Part shown: piece by piece, positions 19,760-30,259 of the stretch
Numbering within the stretch: the first letter of the stretch is position 1
Layout: the number at the start of each line of letters is the position of its first letter
Source: Marinobacter sp.
GTDB taxonomy: Bacteria; Pseudomonadota; Gammaproteobacteria; Pseudomonadales; Oleiphilaceae
Assembly (NCBI GenBank): GCA_022014155.1
Contig: JAKLLS010000002.1
Coordinates: 1 to 64,000 of the forward strand
Reading direction: 5' to 3'
DNA length: 64,000 nucleotides
Notes under the pieces: generated by a model
Database searches by the model: none
The model's input: the letters and a program-made list of their open reading frames with translations, nothing else
Told to the model about the DNA's origin: nothing
Program-made: the position numbers and the translations under genes

Positions 19760-21235
19760 ATGTTAATAACAAAACAGAAGTACAGAACGCTGGTCATGAC
19801 CTCCGGTGGCTGGTCCACGGCTACGGTGTGCGCTCTGTGCCTGTTGGTGTTTTTGTTCTGGGCTCAGGGGGCCAATGCACGCAGCCTTCCGGATTTCACC
19901 GAGCTGGTGGAGGATAACTCCAGCGCGGTGGTCAATATAAGTACCACGAGCAAGCCGTCCCGCCGTGGGAGCGGTTATCCGGGGGCTCCGTTTGATGAAC
20001 GCCAGCTGGAGCAGTTGCCGGAATTTTTTCAGGAATTTTTCCGGGGCCCGCAATCGCCCTACGGTAACAGTCCTGGTCCTGCTCAGCCTCGCCAGTCCAT
20101 GGGGTCTGGCTTTATTGTCTCCAAAGACGGCTACGTCCTGACCAATAATCATGTCATTGAGGGGGCCGACGAGATTGTTGTACGCCTGAGCGATCGTCGG
20201 GAGCTGCCGGCGACGCTGGTAGGCACGGATCCCCGCTCCGATATGGCGGTACTCAAGATTGAGAACGGTGATGACCTACCGGTCGTCAAGATTGGTCGCT
20301 CCCGTAACCTGGAAGTGGGTGAATGGGTACTGGCCATCGGTTCTCCCTTTGGTTTTGATTACACAGTGACGGCTGGCATAGTCAGTGCCCTTGGTCGCTC
20401 GTTGCCAACCGAGAACTACGTCCCGTTTATCCAGACGGATGTGGCCATTAATCCGGGGAACTCGGGCGGCCCCTTGTTTAACCTTGATGGCGAAGTGGTT
20501 GGTATCAATTCCCAGATTTATACCCGTTCAGGCGGGTTCATGGGCGTTTCCTTCGCCATCCCCATTGATGACGCCATGAATGTGTTTAATCAGATTCGCG
20601 ACAAGGGCTTTGTCGCCCGTGGCTGGCTGGGTGTTCTGATTCAGGAGGTTAATCGTGATCTGGCTGAATCGTTCGGGCTCAAGCGTCCCAGGGGGGCATT
20701 GATTGCCGAGGTAATGAGCGGGTCGCCAGCTGAAGACGCGGGTCTGGAAGCGGGTGATATCGTGCTTGAATATGATGGAGATAGTGTAGAGCTGTCGTCG
20801 GATCTGCCGCCGATGGTGGGACGTACCGCCGTGGGTGAAACCGCAACGTTGAAGGTGCTCCGCGAAGGCCGGGAGATGGAGCTGGAAGTTGAAATCGGCA
20901 AGCTCCCGGAGCAGGGTAACGAACAGGCGGTCGCACCAGGTTCCGATCAGGGCGGTCCATCGTCTGCTCCCTTGGGATTGGCAGTCGAGCCGCTGCCCGC
21001 TGAATTTGCCGATTCGATGGACCTGAAATCAGGTGTTCTGGTTACCAGCGTTGGCCGGGGGCCTGCACTGAATGCAGGTATTCGTCCGAGGGACGTGATC
21101 ACCGAGATTCATCGCCAACCGGTACGGACCGTTGAGGAGTTTCGTGACGTTGTGTCTTCCCTGCCGGATGATCGTGCCGTGTCCGTGCGTGTTGTGCGTC
21201 AGGGGAGAGCCATCTATCTTGTAATGAAGCCCTGA
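19760..21235 (+). CDS. mucD: Periplasmic serine endoprotease DegP-like/MucD
   Basis: TNNHVIEGADEI, RSDMAVLKIE, TDVAINPGNSGGPLFNLDGEVVGINSQI, two PDZ domains. Confidence 0.96.
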   Translation: MLITKQKYRTLVMTSGGWSTATVCALCLLVFLFWAQGANARSLPDFTELVEDNSSAVVNISTTSKPSRRGSGYPGAPFDERQLEQLPEFFQEFFRGPQSPYGNSPGPAQPRQSMGSGFIVSKDGYVLTNNHVIEGADEIVVRLSDRRELPATLVGTDPRSDMAVLKIENGDDLPVVKIGRSRNLEVGEWVLAIGSPFGFDYTVTAGIVSALGRSLPTENYVPFIQTDVAINPGNSGGPLFNLDGEVVGINSQIYTRSGGFMGVSFAIPIDDAMNVFNQIRDKGFVARGWLGVLIQEVNRDLAESFGLKRPRGALIAEVMSGSPAEDAGLEAGDIVLEYDGDSVELSSDLPPMVGRTAVGETATLKVLREGREMELEVEIGKLPEQGNEQAVAPGSDQGGPSSAPLGLAVEPLPAEFADSMDLKSGVLVTSVGRGPALNAGIRPRDVITEIHRQPVRTVEEFRDVVSSLPDDRAVSVRVVRQGRAIYLVMKP

Positions 21236-21250
21236 TCCACGTTGTGTAGT

Positions 21251-21294
21251 AAAGCCCCGGGCGTCCATTCAGGGACATATCCCGGGGCTTTTGT
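21251..21294 (+). terminator. Rho-independent terminator after mucD
   Basis: aaagccccggg ... cccggggctttt hairpin. Confidence 0.8.
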
Positions 21295-21345
21295 TACACT
21301 ACAGGAAATAAACAAGAACGTCGGCCACGGATCGGACCTGCCCGC

Positions 21346-24072
21346 ATGATGAACAAAAAGGAACTTCCCGTCAGGACTCTTCTCAAACTCCGTAATGCCT
21401 GGGTTGCCTGGCTCTTGCTTGCGGCTTGTATTGTTATCACTTTGCTACTGTGGCAGCTGTCCATACGTCTGGTGGAGGATCGTACCGAAGCCCGTTTTCG
21501 TACCCAGTCACTCCAGCTCAAAACCGCTATTGAAGAACGGCTGCTGAACCATGAACAGGTTCTGGCTGGCAGTGCCGGTCTGTTTGCGGTTGCTGGAGGC
21601 GTGAGCCGTGACCAATGGCAGGAGTACGTGGACAAAGTCGACATTGATCGTTACTACCCGGGTATCCAGGGGATCGGTTATGTGGAGCGTATCGGTGTAC
21701 GGGATATGGCGGATCACATCTCGTCGGTTCGCGCTGAGGGTGTTCACAACTACCTGGTGACACCGTTGGGATCGGGGCCGGATTACTACCCAATGGTGTA
21801 CCTGGAGCCTGGCACTGATCGCAATCGCCGGGCGCTGGGATATGACGCTTTCAGCGATCTTATCCATCGCAGGGCGATGGAAGAAGCTCGTGACGGGGCA
21901 AAGCCAACAGTCACCGGGAAAGTGATCCTGATTCAGGAAGAAGTTGCGGAAGACCAGGCCAGTTTCCTGATGTATTACCCCGTGTACCAGGGTGGGGAAG
22001 TTCCGGATCTTCGTGTGGAACGCCGCATGATGTTGGCAGGCTATGTGTTCAGTGCGTTTCGTATGAACAATCTGCTTGACGGTATTGTCGGCCTGATTTC
22101 GCCTTTTCTCGACGTGCGCATCTATGATGGTGATCAGGTTTCCCGCGACACACTGATGTATGGCTCCAACCTGGGGTCACTGGACAACGACTTCAGCTTT
22201 GAGATGAGCCAGACCATTCGCCATGGCGGCAGAGACTGGTTGTTGCAGACCCGCTCGACCCCAGCCTTTGATTTCCTGGCTTCCGATCCCCGGCCACCGA
22301 TTGTGTTGGGCGCCGGTATTGTTATCAGCTTCCTGCTGTTCCTGTCCGCCCTCACGCTGATCCGCTCCCGTATTCTGGCGCAGGTGGGCGCGGGCCGCTA
22401 CCGCGCTATTACCGAAGGTGCGGCCAACGTCACCCTGGTGCTTAGCAGTGGGGGCAAGCCTCAATACGCAAGTCCGTCGAGTAAGGACATACTGGGCTTT
22501 GATCCTGAAAGACTGCAGGAGCTGGATTTTGAATCGATTGTCCATGGCGATGACTGGCCCCAGTTGGTGGCGGGTTTTGAAGAGTCCGTTGGAGCTCCGG
22601 GTAAGCAAATGCCGGTTATACGGGCCCGGGTCCGTGACGCTGAGGGCCAGTGGCGGGATATGGAAGGAACCTACACCGCGATGTTGAATGTGCCGGGTGT
22701 AAACGGCGTGGTATTGAGCTTGCGTGATCTGACCCAATTGAAAGCGGCCCAGTCAGAGCTGCACCGCCTGGCATTCTATGACCCCCTGACCGGCCTGGCC
22801 AACCGGCAGTTGTTCCGCGACCGGCTGAATCACGTGGTTCGTCGCAGTCGCCGCAGCGGTGAGCCGGCAGCGTTGATGTTTCTGGATCTCGACGGATTCA
22901 AACGGATCAACGACACCCTCGGCCACGATTCCGGAGATGAACTGCTGAAGCATGTTGCGCAGTGGCTTACAGGTTGTGTGAGAGAGGAAGACTCTGTTGC
23001 TCGGCTGGGTGGTGACGAGTTTGTGGTGTTGCTGTCGCGTATCAGTGGCCCGGACGCTGCCGGCAAGGTGGCAGAAACCATCTTGCGGCGCCTGTGTCAG
23101 CGAATCCGATTGAATGAGCACGAAGTGGGTATCACGGTCAGTATCGGTATTACCATGATTCCGCACGACAGTGAGGAATCCGGCACTTTGATGAAGTATG
23201 CCGACCTCGCCATGTACCGTGCCAAGGAAATGGGCAGGAATACCTACCAGTTCTTTACTCCGGCGATGAATATCCAGGCGGCCCGTCGCCTGTTGCAGCA
23301 GGAGGAGTTGGCCACAGCGCTGGACGGTGATCGCTTTGTGCTGCATTACCAGCCCAAGGTGGATCTGGAGACCGAGCGGGTTATCGGCGTTGAAGCGTTC
23401 CTGCGTTGGCATCATCCGGAGAAAGGGTTGGTGTCGGCTCAGCAGTTTATCGGGCTCGCCGAAGAAACCGGTTTGATCGTTCGTCTGGGCGAGTTGGCCT
23501 TGCGGCAGGCTTGCATCCAGGTCCAGGCCCTTGAGCGGGCCGGGTTCGAGTCCCTGAAGATGGCGGTCAATCTCTCGGTGCGCCAACTGACTGACTCCGG
23601 ATTCCTGGATATGGTGCGACAGGTGATCACCGAAACCGGGGTGTCACCGGAGCGCCTTGAGCTGGAAATGCCGGCCGAGTTGCTTAATGAAGACCCCAGA
23701 ATGTTGCGGGATTTGCTGGTTTCACTGCACGATCTGGGCGTCTGCCTGATTCTCGACGACTTCGGTACGGGGTCCTGTTCGCTGGTTGCGCTGCAACAAC
23801 TGCCATTGAATGTTATTAAAATCGATCACCGGTTTATTCGCGATATCCCCTACAACGTCAGCGCTACTGATGTGGCATCCGCTGTGATTGCCCTGGCAAG
23901 AAAGTTGCACCTGACGGTTGTGGCCGAGGGTGTGGAGACCCCGCAACAGCTCAGTTTCCTGAAGACCGCCGGGTGCGCCCAGTGCCAGGGCAATCTGTTC
24001 AGCTATCCGCTGGACGAGGATGCCCTGATTGGCTTCCTGATTCGGCAGTATGAGCGGCCGCTTATTTCCTGA
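21346..24072 (+). CDS. CHASE-PAS-GGDEF-EAL domain protein
   Basis: CHASE-like QVLAGSAGLFAVAGGVSRDQWQEYV, intact VARLGGDEFVVLL, EAL-domain VIGVEAFLRWHHP, LILDDFGTG, VVAEGVET. Confidence 0.9.
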   Translation: MMNKKELPVRTLLKLRNAWVAWLLLAACIVITLLLWQLSIRLVEDRTEARFRTQSLQLKTAIEERLLNHEQVLAGSAGLFAVAGGVSRDQWQEYVDKVDIDRYYPGIQGIGYVERIGVRDMADHISSVRAEGVHNYLVTPLGSGPDYYPMVYLEPGTDRNRRALGYDAFSDLIHRRAMEEARDGAKPTVTGKVILIQEEVAEDQASFLMYYPVYQGGEVPDLRVERRMMLAGYVFSAFRMNNLLDGIVGLISPFLDVRIYDGDQVSRDTLMYGSNLGSLDNDFSFEMSQTIRHGGRDWLLQTRSTPAFDFLASDPRPPIVLGAGIVISFLLFLSALTLIRSRILAQVGAGRYRAITEGAANVTLVLSSGGKPQYASPSSKDILGFDPERLQELDFESIVHGDDWPQLVAGFEESVGAPGKQMPVIRARVRDAEGQWRDMEGTYTAMLNVPGVNGVVLSLRDLTQLKAAQSELHRLAFYDPLTGLANRQLFRDRLNHVVRRSRRSGEPAALMFLDLDGFKRINDTLGHDSGDELLKHVAQWLTGCVREEDSVARLGGDEFVVLLSRISGPDAAGKVAETILRRLCQRIRLNEHEVGITVSIGITMIPHDSEESGTLMKYADLAMYRAKEMGRNTYQFFTPAMNIQAARRLLQQEELATALDGDRFVLHYQPKVDLETERVIGVEAFLRWHHPEKGLVSAQQFIGLAEETGLIVRLGELALRQACIQVQALERAGFESLKMAVNLSVRQLTDSGFLDMVRQVITETGVSPERLELEMPAELLNEDPRMLRDLLVSLHDLGVCLILDDFGTGSCSLVALQQLPLNVIKIDHRFIRDIPYNVSATDVASAVIALARKLHLTVVAEGVETPQQLSFLKTAGCAQCQGNLFSYPLDEDALIGFLIRQYERPLIS

Positions 24073-24170
24073 TCATGGCAATGGCGGCTAGTAACCGGTA
24101 AAATCACGCCGTTCCCGGACTGCGGTAGCGGCCCCTCCGGGCTCAATCCTTCGTCTTATATGAGTATTCA

Positions 24171-25979
24171 TTGTCTGTGACTGAACTGAGCCGAATTCGT
24201 AACTTTTCCATCATCGCCCACATCGACCATGGTAAATCCACACTCGCGGACCGTTTTATCCAGGTTTGCGGTGGCCTGACCGACCGTGAAATGGCCGAAC
24301 AGGTCCTGGATTCCATGGACCTCGAGCGTGAGCGCGGGATTACCATCAAGGCCCAGAGCGTCACGCTCAACTACAAGGCCCGGGATGGTCAGGAATACAA
24401 GCTGAATTTTATCGATACCCCGGGCCACGTGGATTTTTCCTACGAGGTGTCGCGCTCTCTGTACGCCTGTGAGGGGGCGCTGCTGGTGGTGGATGCTGGC
24501 CAGGGCGTGGAAGCCCAGTCCGTGGCTAACTGTTATACCGCCATCGAGCAGGGCCTGGAAGTCGTGCCGGTTCTCAATAAAATGGATCTGCCTCAGGCAG
24601 AGCCGGAGCGTGTGGCCGCCGAGATTGAGGATATTATCGGTATTGAGGCGTCCGATGCCGTGCGTTGCAGTGCCAAGAGCGGGCTGGGGGTTGAAGATGT
24701 ACTGGAAGACCTGATCCGGAAGATACCTCCTCCCAAGGGGGATCGGGGCGCTCCGTTGCAGGCACTGATTATTGACTCATGGTTTGATAATTACCTCGGT
24801 GTGGTCTCCCTGGTTCGTGTCACCGAAGGAACCCTGAAAAAGGGCGACAAGATAGTAATCAAGTCCACAGGCAAGGCCTGGAACGCGGACAAGGTGGGCA
24901 TTTTCAACCCCAAGCCAACGGATACCGATATTCTCGAAGCCGGTGATGTGGGCTTTGTGGTGGCGGGCATCAAGGATATTCATGGTGCGCCGGTAGGGGA
25001 CACCATCGTCCACCAGAAATTTGCCCAGGAAACACCCATGCTGCCGGGGTTCAAAAAGGTGAAGCCCCAGGTGTACGCGGGGCTGTTCCCGGTCAGCGCG
25101 GATGATTATGACGATTTCCGGGACGCCCTGGAGAAGCTGACCCTGAACGATGCCTCGCTGTTTTTCGAGCCGGAGAACTCCGATGCCCTGGGCTTCGGGT
25201 TCCGTTGCGGTTTCCTCGGCATGCTCCACATGGAAATCATCCAGGAGCGGCTGGAGCGGGAATACGACATTGACCTTATTACCACGGCCCCGACGGTCAT
25301 TTATGAGGTTCTGAACAAGCAGAATGAGACCCTGTCGGTGGATAATCCCTCACGGCTTCCAGATGTTGGTTCCATTGAGGAAATGCGTGAGCCAATCGTC
25401 GAGGCCAACATCCTGGTGCCCCAGGAGCATCTGGGTAATGTCATCGCTCTGTGCGAAGAGAAGCGGGGTGTTCAAAAGCACATGCACTTCATGTCGACCC
25501 AGGTACAGCTCACCTATGAGTTGCCCATGGCAGAAGTGGTGATGGATTTCTTTGATCGCATCAAGTCCGCGAGCCGCGGTTTTGCGTCTCTGGACTACCA
25601 TTTCACTCGCTTCCAGCCGGCTAATCTGGTGCGTCTGGACGTGTTGATCAATGGCGAGCGGGTGGACGCCCTTGCGCTGATCGTCCATAAGGAGCAGGCC
25701 CACTACAAAGGCCGTCAGCTGATCGAAAAGATGAAGGAGCTTATCCCTCGTCAGATGTTTGATATTGCCATTCAGGCTGCCATCGGTAATCAGGTGGTGT
25801 CGCGGGTCACGGTGAAGGCGCTGCGCAAGAATGTGACCGCCAAGTGTTACGGTGGTGACGTGAGTCGTAAGAAGAAACTGCTGCAGAAGCAGAAAGAAGG
25901 TAAAAAGCGCATGAAACAACTGGGCAACGTTGAGGTGCCTCAGGAAGCGTTCCTTGCCGTATTGAAAGTGGACAAATAA
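24171..25979 (+). CDS. lepA: Elongation factor 4 (TTG start)
   Basis: [56 protein letters not shown]. Confidence 0.98.
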   Translation: MSVTELSRIRNFSIIAHIDHGKSTLADRFIQVCGGLTDREMAEQVLDSMDLERERGITIKAQSVTLNYKARDGQEYKLNFIDTPGHVDFSYEVSRSLYACEGALLVVDAGQGVEAQSVANCYTAIEQGLEVVPVLNKMDLPQAEPERVAAEIEDIIGIEASDAVRCSAKSGLGVEDVLEDLIRKIPPPKGDRGAPLQALIIDSWFDNYLGVVSLVRVTEGTLKKGDKIVIKSTGKAWNADKVGIFNPKPTDTDILEAGDVGFVVAGIKDIHGAPVGDTIVHQKFAQETPMLPGFKKVKPQVYAGLFPVSADDYDDFRDALEKLTLNDASLFFEPENSDALGFGFRCGFLGMLHMEIIQERLEREYDIDLITTAPTVIYEVLNKQNETLSVDNPSRLPDVGSIEEMREPIVEANILVPQEHLGNVIALCEEKRGVQKHMHFMSTQVQLTYELPMAEVVMDFFDRIKSASRGFASLDYHFTRFQPANLVRLDVLINGERVDALALIVHKEQAHYKGRQLIEKMKELIPRQMFDIAIQAAIGNQVVSRVTVKALRKNVTAKCYGGDVSRKKKLLQKQKEGKKRMKQLGNVEVPQEAFLAVLKVDK

Positions 25980-25990
25980 AAGGCACCTGA

Positions 25991-26779
25991 ATGGATATTG
26001 ATTTTCCCCTGGTCCTGGTTGTATTGACGTTCGCAACAGGCCTTATCTGGCTGGCAGACAGGCTGTTTCTCCGCAAGCGCAGAACGGCCACAGTGTCTGC
26101 CAGTGACAGTTCACAGGACAGTGAAGTTGAAGCCCCCAAAGAGCCCTACCTGGTGGACCTGAGTCGGTCCTTCTTTCCTGTGTTGGCGATTGTCCTGGTG
26201 CTGCGTTCATTCCTGGTGGAGCCTTTCCAGATACCTTCAGGATCCATGCTGCCCACCCTGGAGGTTGGTGACTTTATCCTGGTGAACAAGTATGCCTATG
26301 GTCTGCGTCTGCCCGTGGCCGGCACCAAGATACTTGAAGTTGATGATCCGGAACGTGGCGATGTGATGGTCTTCCGTTACCCTGAGGACGGACAGACCAA
26401 CTACATCAAACGCGTCGTCGGGTTGCCCGGAGATCATATTCGCTACCGCAATAAGGAACTGTTTGTTAATGGCGACAAGGTGGACTCCCAGTTCGTGGCG
26501 CGGTTGCCACCGCTGGAACTCCGTCGTGAGTCTCTGGGTGACATTGAGCATGACCTGTTCCTGACCCTGGGGCGCCCGGGCGGTTCCGGTGAAGGGGAGT
26601 GGACGGTTCCCCAGGGGCATTACTTTGTGATGGGTGACAATCGAGACAACAGCAACGACAGTCGTTACTGGGGAACGGTGCCCGACGAGCTGATTGTCGG
26701 CAAGGCGTTTGCCATCTGGATGCACTGGAAATCGCTCACCAGTCTGCCATCCTTTGATCGTGTCGGCGGGATTGATTAA
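25991..26779 (+). CDS. lepB: Signal peptidase I
   Basis: EPFQIPSGSMLPTLEVGDFILVNKYAYGLRLP ... YFVMGDNRDNSNDSRYWG. Confidence 0.97.
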   Translation: MDIDFPLVLVVLTFATGLIWLADRLFLRKRRTATVSASDSSQDSEVEAPKEPYLVDLSRSFFPVLAIVLVLRSFLVEPFQIPSGSMLPTLEVGDFILVNKYAYGLRLPVAGTKILEVDDPERGDVMVFRYPEDGQTNYIKRVVGLPGDHIRYRNKELFVNGDKVDSQFVARLPPLELRRESLGDIEHDLFLTLGRPGGSGEGEWTVPQGHYFVMGDNRDNSNDSRYWGTVPDELIVGKAFAIWMHWKSLTSLPSFDRVGGID

Positions 26780-26800
26780 TTCTCAAGGAGTGCAGTTTGA

Positions 26801-27190
26801 ATGAAGAAGAATAAATTCTCCTCAATGGGGCGTCAGGGCGGTGCTTCGGCTCTCACTATGCTGGTTATGGTGTTGTTTTTTGGCAGCCTGCTGACATTGG
26901 TTATCAAGCTGGGGCCGGTTTATCTTGATGACATTACCATACAAGAAGCCCTGGAAGGCCTGGAAGGTACGGAAGGTCTTTCGACCATGGGGCCTCCCCA
27001 GGTGCGAAGCCTGATTAACAAAAGGTTGAGTGTGAACAACGTTCGTGGTTTTGATGCCAAACAGATCAGCGTTGAGAAAAATGGTGAATTTGTGGTGATC
27101 AAAGTGGACTACGAAGTGCGTAACAACCTGTTCCGCAATGTGGATACCGTTATCCACTTCAAACACGAATACGAGATGAAGGGCAAGTGA
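26801..27190 (+). CDS. DUF4845 family protein
   Basis: Small single-TM protein between lepB and rnc; overlaps rnc start by 4 bp. Confidence 0.8.
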   Translation: MKKNKFSSMGRQGGASALTMLVMVLFFGSLLTLVIKLGPVYLDDITIQEALEGLEGTEGLSTMGPPQVRSLINKRLSVNNVRGFDAKQISVEKNGEFVVIKVDYEVRNNLFRNVDTVIHFKHEYEMKGK

Positions 27191-27876
27191 GTTCGCAACC
27201 GGATCTGGACCAGCTACAACGTCGAATAGGGTATCAGTTCGAGGCGCCGGAGCGCCTGCTGCTGGCGCTCACACATCGCAGCTATGGCAATCAGAACAAT
27301 GAGCGGCTGGAATTCCTGGGGGATTCCATTGTTAACATGGTGATAGCCGAGCATCTTTATCTACAGTTCGAAAAAGCCCGGGAAGGCCAGTTGAGTCGTT
27401 TACGTGCCCGTATGGTCAAGGGTGTGACCCTGGCGGAAATTGGCCGTGAATTTGAGTTGGGAAAGTATCTCAGGCTGGGTTCCGGCGAGCTGAAGAGCGG
27501 TGGATTTCGCCGGGAATCGATTCTCGCCGATGCCGTGGAGTCCATCATCGGCGCTATCTATCTCGACAGTGATTTTGATACCTGCCGGCAACAAGTGCTG
27601 CGTTGGTTTGAGCAGCGCCTGAAGAGCCTGGATCTCCAGGACACCCAGAAGGATCCGAAAACCCGGCTCCAGGAATACTTGCAGTCCCGCCAGTTCCCTT
27701 TGCCGAGGTACGATGTCATCTCGGTGGATGGAGAAGCCCATGCACAGACTTTCCATGTTTCCTGCGCTTTGCCGTCTTTGGGTCGTAAAACGACCGGTGT
27801 CGGCAGCAGTCGTCGTATTGCCGAGCAGCAGGCCGCCCGTAATGCCCTGAAGGAACTGGGCGTGGAGAACGATTAA
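27187..27876 (+). CDS. rnc: Ribonuclease III (GTG start)
   Basis: [21 protein letters not shown] ... [17 protein letters not shown]; dsRBD. Confidence 0.97.
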   Translation: MSSQPDLDQLQRRIGYQFEAPERLLLALTHRSYGNQNNERLEFLGDSIVNMVIAEHLYLQFEKAREGQLSRLRARMVKGVTLAEIGREFELGKYLRLGSGELKSGGFRRESILADAVESIIGAIYLDSDFDTCRQQVLRWFEQRLKSLDLQDTQKDPKTRLQEYLQSRQFPLPRYDVISVDGEAHAQTFHVSCALPSLGRKTTGVGSSRRIAEQQAARNALKELGVEND

Positions 27877-28793
27877 TGAATGATATTACCCGTCCGGATG
27901 ATCCGGAAAGCCGCTGTGGTTTTGTTGCCATTGTTGGTCGGCCAAACGTGGGCAAATCCACGCTATTGAATCATATACTTGGCCAGAAGCTGAGTATAAC
28001 GTCCCGCAAGCCCCAGACCACGCGCCATCAGGTTCTGGGTATCAAGACCATGGGACCGGTACAGGCAATCTATGTTGATACTCCGGGCATGCATGAGGAA
28101 GAGCCCAGAGCGCTCAACCGCTACATGAACAAGGCGGCGACGTCGGCACTGATTGATGTGGATGTGGTGGTGTTCGTGGTTGACCAGATGGCCTGGACCA
28201 CGGCCGACGAGCTGGTCCTGGAAAAGCTGTCCAGACTTACGTGCCCGGTCATCCTGGCGGTCAACAAGGTCGACAAGATCGAAAAGCGTGAAACGTTGTT
28301 GCCGCACCTGGACATGCTGTCGAAGAAGCGGGAGTTTACCGAGATCATTCCGCTGTCCGCCCTCAAGGAGATGAACCTGCAGCCGCTGGAAGAAACCGTT
28401 GGTCGCTACCTCCCGCAGAGCGTGCATTTCTATCCGGATGACCAGGTGACTGATCGAAGTGAGCGGTTCATGGCAGCCGAAATGGTCCGGGAGAAAATTA
28501 CCCGGCAACTGGGTGCGGAACTGCCGTATTCCGTTGCTGTTGAGATAGAAGAGTTTCGTCGTGATGGCAAGACCCTGCATATTTCCGCACTTATTCTGGT
28601 GGAGCGGGAAGGTCAGAAGAAAATCATCATTGGCGATAAGGGTGAGCGTATGCGCAGTATTGGCCAGGATGCCCGTACGGACATGGAGAGGCTGTTTGAC
28701 AGTAAGGTGATGCTCCGTCTGTGGGTCAAGGTCAAGCGGGGTTGGGCTGATAGCGACCGGGCCCTGAAGAGCCTGGGCATGAACGATTTCTGA
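27876..28793 (+). CDS. era: GTPase Era
   Basis: [36 protein letters not shown]-terminal KH domain. Confidence 0.98.
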   Translation: MNDITRPDDPESRCGFVAIVGRPNVGKSTLLNHILGQKLSITSRKPQTTRHQVLGIKTMGPVQAIYVDTPGMHEEEPRALNRYMNKAATSALIDVDVVVFVVDQMAWTTADELVLEKLSRLTCPVILAVNKVDKIEKRETLLPHLDMLSKKREFTEIIPLSALKEMNLQPLEETVGRYLPQSVHFYPDDQVTDRSERFMAAEMVREKITRQLGAELPYSVAVEIEEFRRDGKTLHISALILVEREGQKKIIIGDKGERMRSIGQDARTDMERLFDSKVMLRLWVKVKRGWADSDRALKSLGMNDF

Positions 28794-28800
28794 GAACGGT

Positions 28801-29529
28801 ATGGCCGGGTCAGTGCAACAGGAGCCGGCGTATGTCCTCCATCGTCGCCCCTGGCGGGAAACCAGCCTGCAGGTCGACGTATTCACGCTGAACGCCGGTA
28901 GGGTGTCGTTGATCGCTCGTGGTGCCAACAGCGCCAAAAGTCCGCTCAAAGCCCAGTTGCAGCCATTCCAGCCCCTGATGCTGGATTGGACCGGGCGCGG
29001 CAACCTGAAAACCCTGACCCAGACCGACGTCCGTAGCGGGCCGTCACTCAGTCGCACGACGGCTCTTTATAGTGGACTCTACATCAATGAGTTGCTTCAG
29101 AGAGTTCTGCCGGCGGCAGATCCTCATCCTTCCCTGTTTGCCGCCTACATTCAGGTGATCACCGAACTCTCGGAAACGGACGATGTTGAGCCAGTGTTGC
29201 GTCGGTTCGAATGTTCATTCGCTGAGGCACTGGGGTACCGTTTTGCCTGGGACATTGCGACGGATTCCGGAGCCGGGGTCGAGGCGGGTCAGAGCTACTG
29301 CTATGATCCAGAGCGGGGCATTTTGCTATGCCCGGACGAAAATGTACGGTTAAGAAACTTGTCGGGAGACACGCTGATGGCCCTGGCGTCCGGCGATCTG
29401 GAATCACCGGATTGCCGTCGTACAGCCAAGCGGGTCATGCGAGTGTTGGTGGACTACCTGTTACAGGGCAAGCCGCTGCACAGCAGAAGCCTTTTCAGTC
29501 ATGGTCGGAGAGAACCGAATGAATCCTAG
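28801..29529 (+). CDS. recO: DNA repair protein RecO
   Basis: [33 protein letters not shown]; between era and pdxJ. Confidence 0.95.
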   Translation: MAGSVQQEPAYVLHRRPWRETSLQVDVFTLNAGRVSLIARGANSAKSPLKAQLQPFQPLMLDWTGRGNLKTLTQTDVRSGPSLSRTTALYSGLYINELLQRVLPAADPHPSLFAAYIQVITELSETDDVEPVLRRFECSFAEALGYRFAWDIATDSGAGVEAGQSYCYDPERGILLCPDENVRLRNLSGDTLMALASGDLESPDCRRTAKRVMRVLVDYLLQGKPLHSRSLFSHGRREPNES

Positions 29530-30259
29530 AGTGTTACTTGGTGTGAACATTGATCACGTGGCAACCCTCCGTCAGGCTCGGGGCACCCGTTATCCGGACC
29601 CGGTGCAGGCGGCCCTGATGGCCGAGGAGGCTGGTGCCGACGGCATTACCATTCATCCCCGCGAGGATCGCCGTCATATTCAGGATCGTGATGTACTGAT
29701 GCTCAAGGAGACCCTGCAGACAAAAATGAATCTGGAGATGGCTGTTACCGACGCCATGCTGGCGTTTGCGGAACAGGTCCGACCGGAGTGCGTGTGTCTT
29801 GTGCCGGAAAAGCGGGAGGAGCTCACCACTGAGGGTGGACTGGACGTCGACGGTCAGGAGGCCCGGGTGGCCAAGGCCTGTGAACGTCTGGCGAAAATTG
29901 GTACCGAGGTATCACTGTTCATCGATCCGGATCCGGTGCAGATAGACGCCGCCGTTCGCTGCGGTGCCCCTGTGGTGGAATTGCATACCGGGGAATACGC
30001 CGAGGCGGACGATCCACAGGCAGTTGAGGCTGCTTTCAAGGTGCTGGCGGATGCCGTGGCCTACGCGCGTAAGAAAGGTCTTGTCGTAAATGCGGGCCAT
30101 GGTCTGCATTATCACAATACCGAACGTGTTGCGGCCATTCCCGGTATTAACGAGCTCAACATCGGTCACGCCATTATTGCCCGGGCGGTCTTTACCGGCC
30201 TGAAAGAGGCAGTGCGTGACATGAAGTCCATTCTCGAGAGTGCACGCCTGGGCAGTTAA
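29519..30259 (+). CDS. pdxJ: Pyridoxine 5'-phosphate synthase
   Basis: [49 protein letters not shown]. Confidence 0.98.
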   Translation: MNPRVLLGVNIDHVATLRQARGTRYPDPVQAALMAEEAGADGITIHPREDRRHIQDRDVLMLKETLQTKMNLEMAVTDAMLAFAEQVRPECVCLVPEKREELTTEGGLDVDGQEARVAKACERLAKIGTEVSLFIDPDPVQIDAAVRCGAPVVELHTGEYAEADDPQAVEAAFKVLADAVAYARKKGLVVNAGHGLHYHNTERVAAIPGINELNIGHAIIARAVFTGLKEAVRDMKSILESARLGS

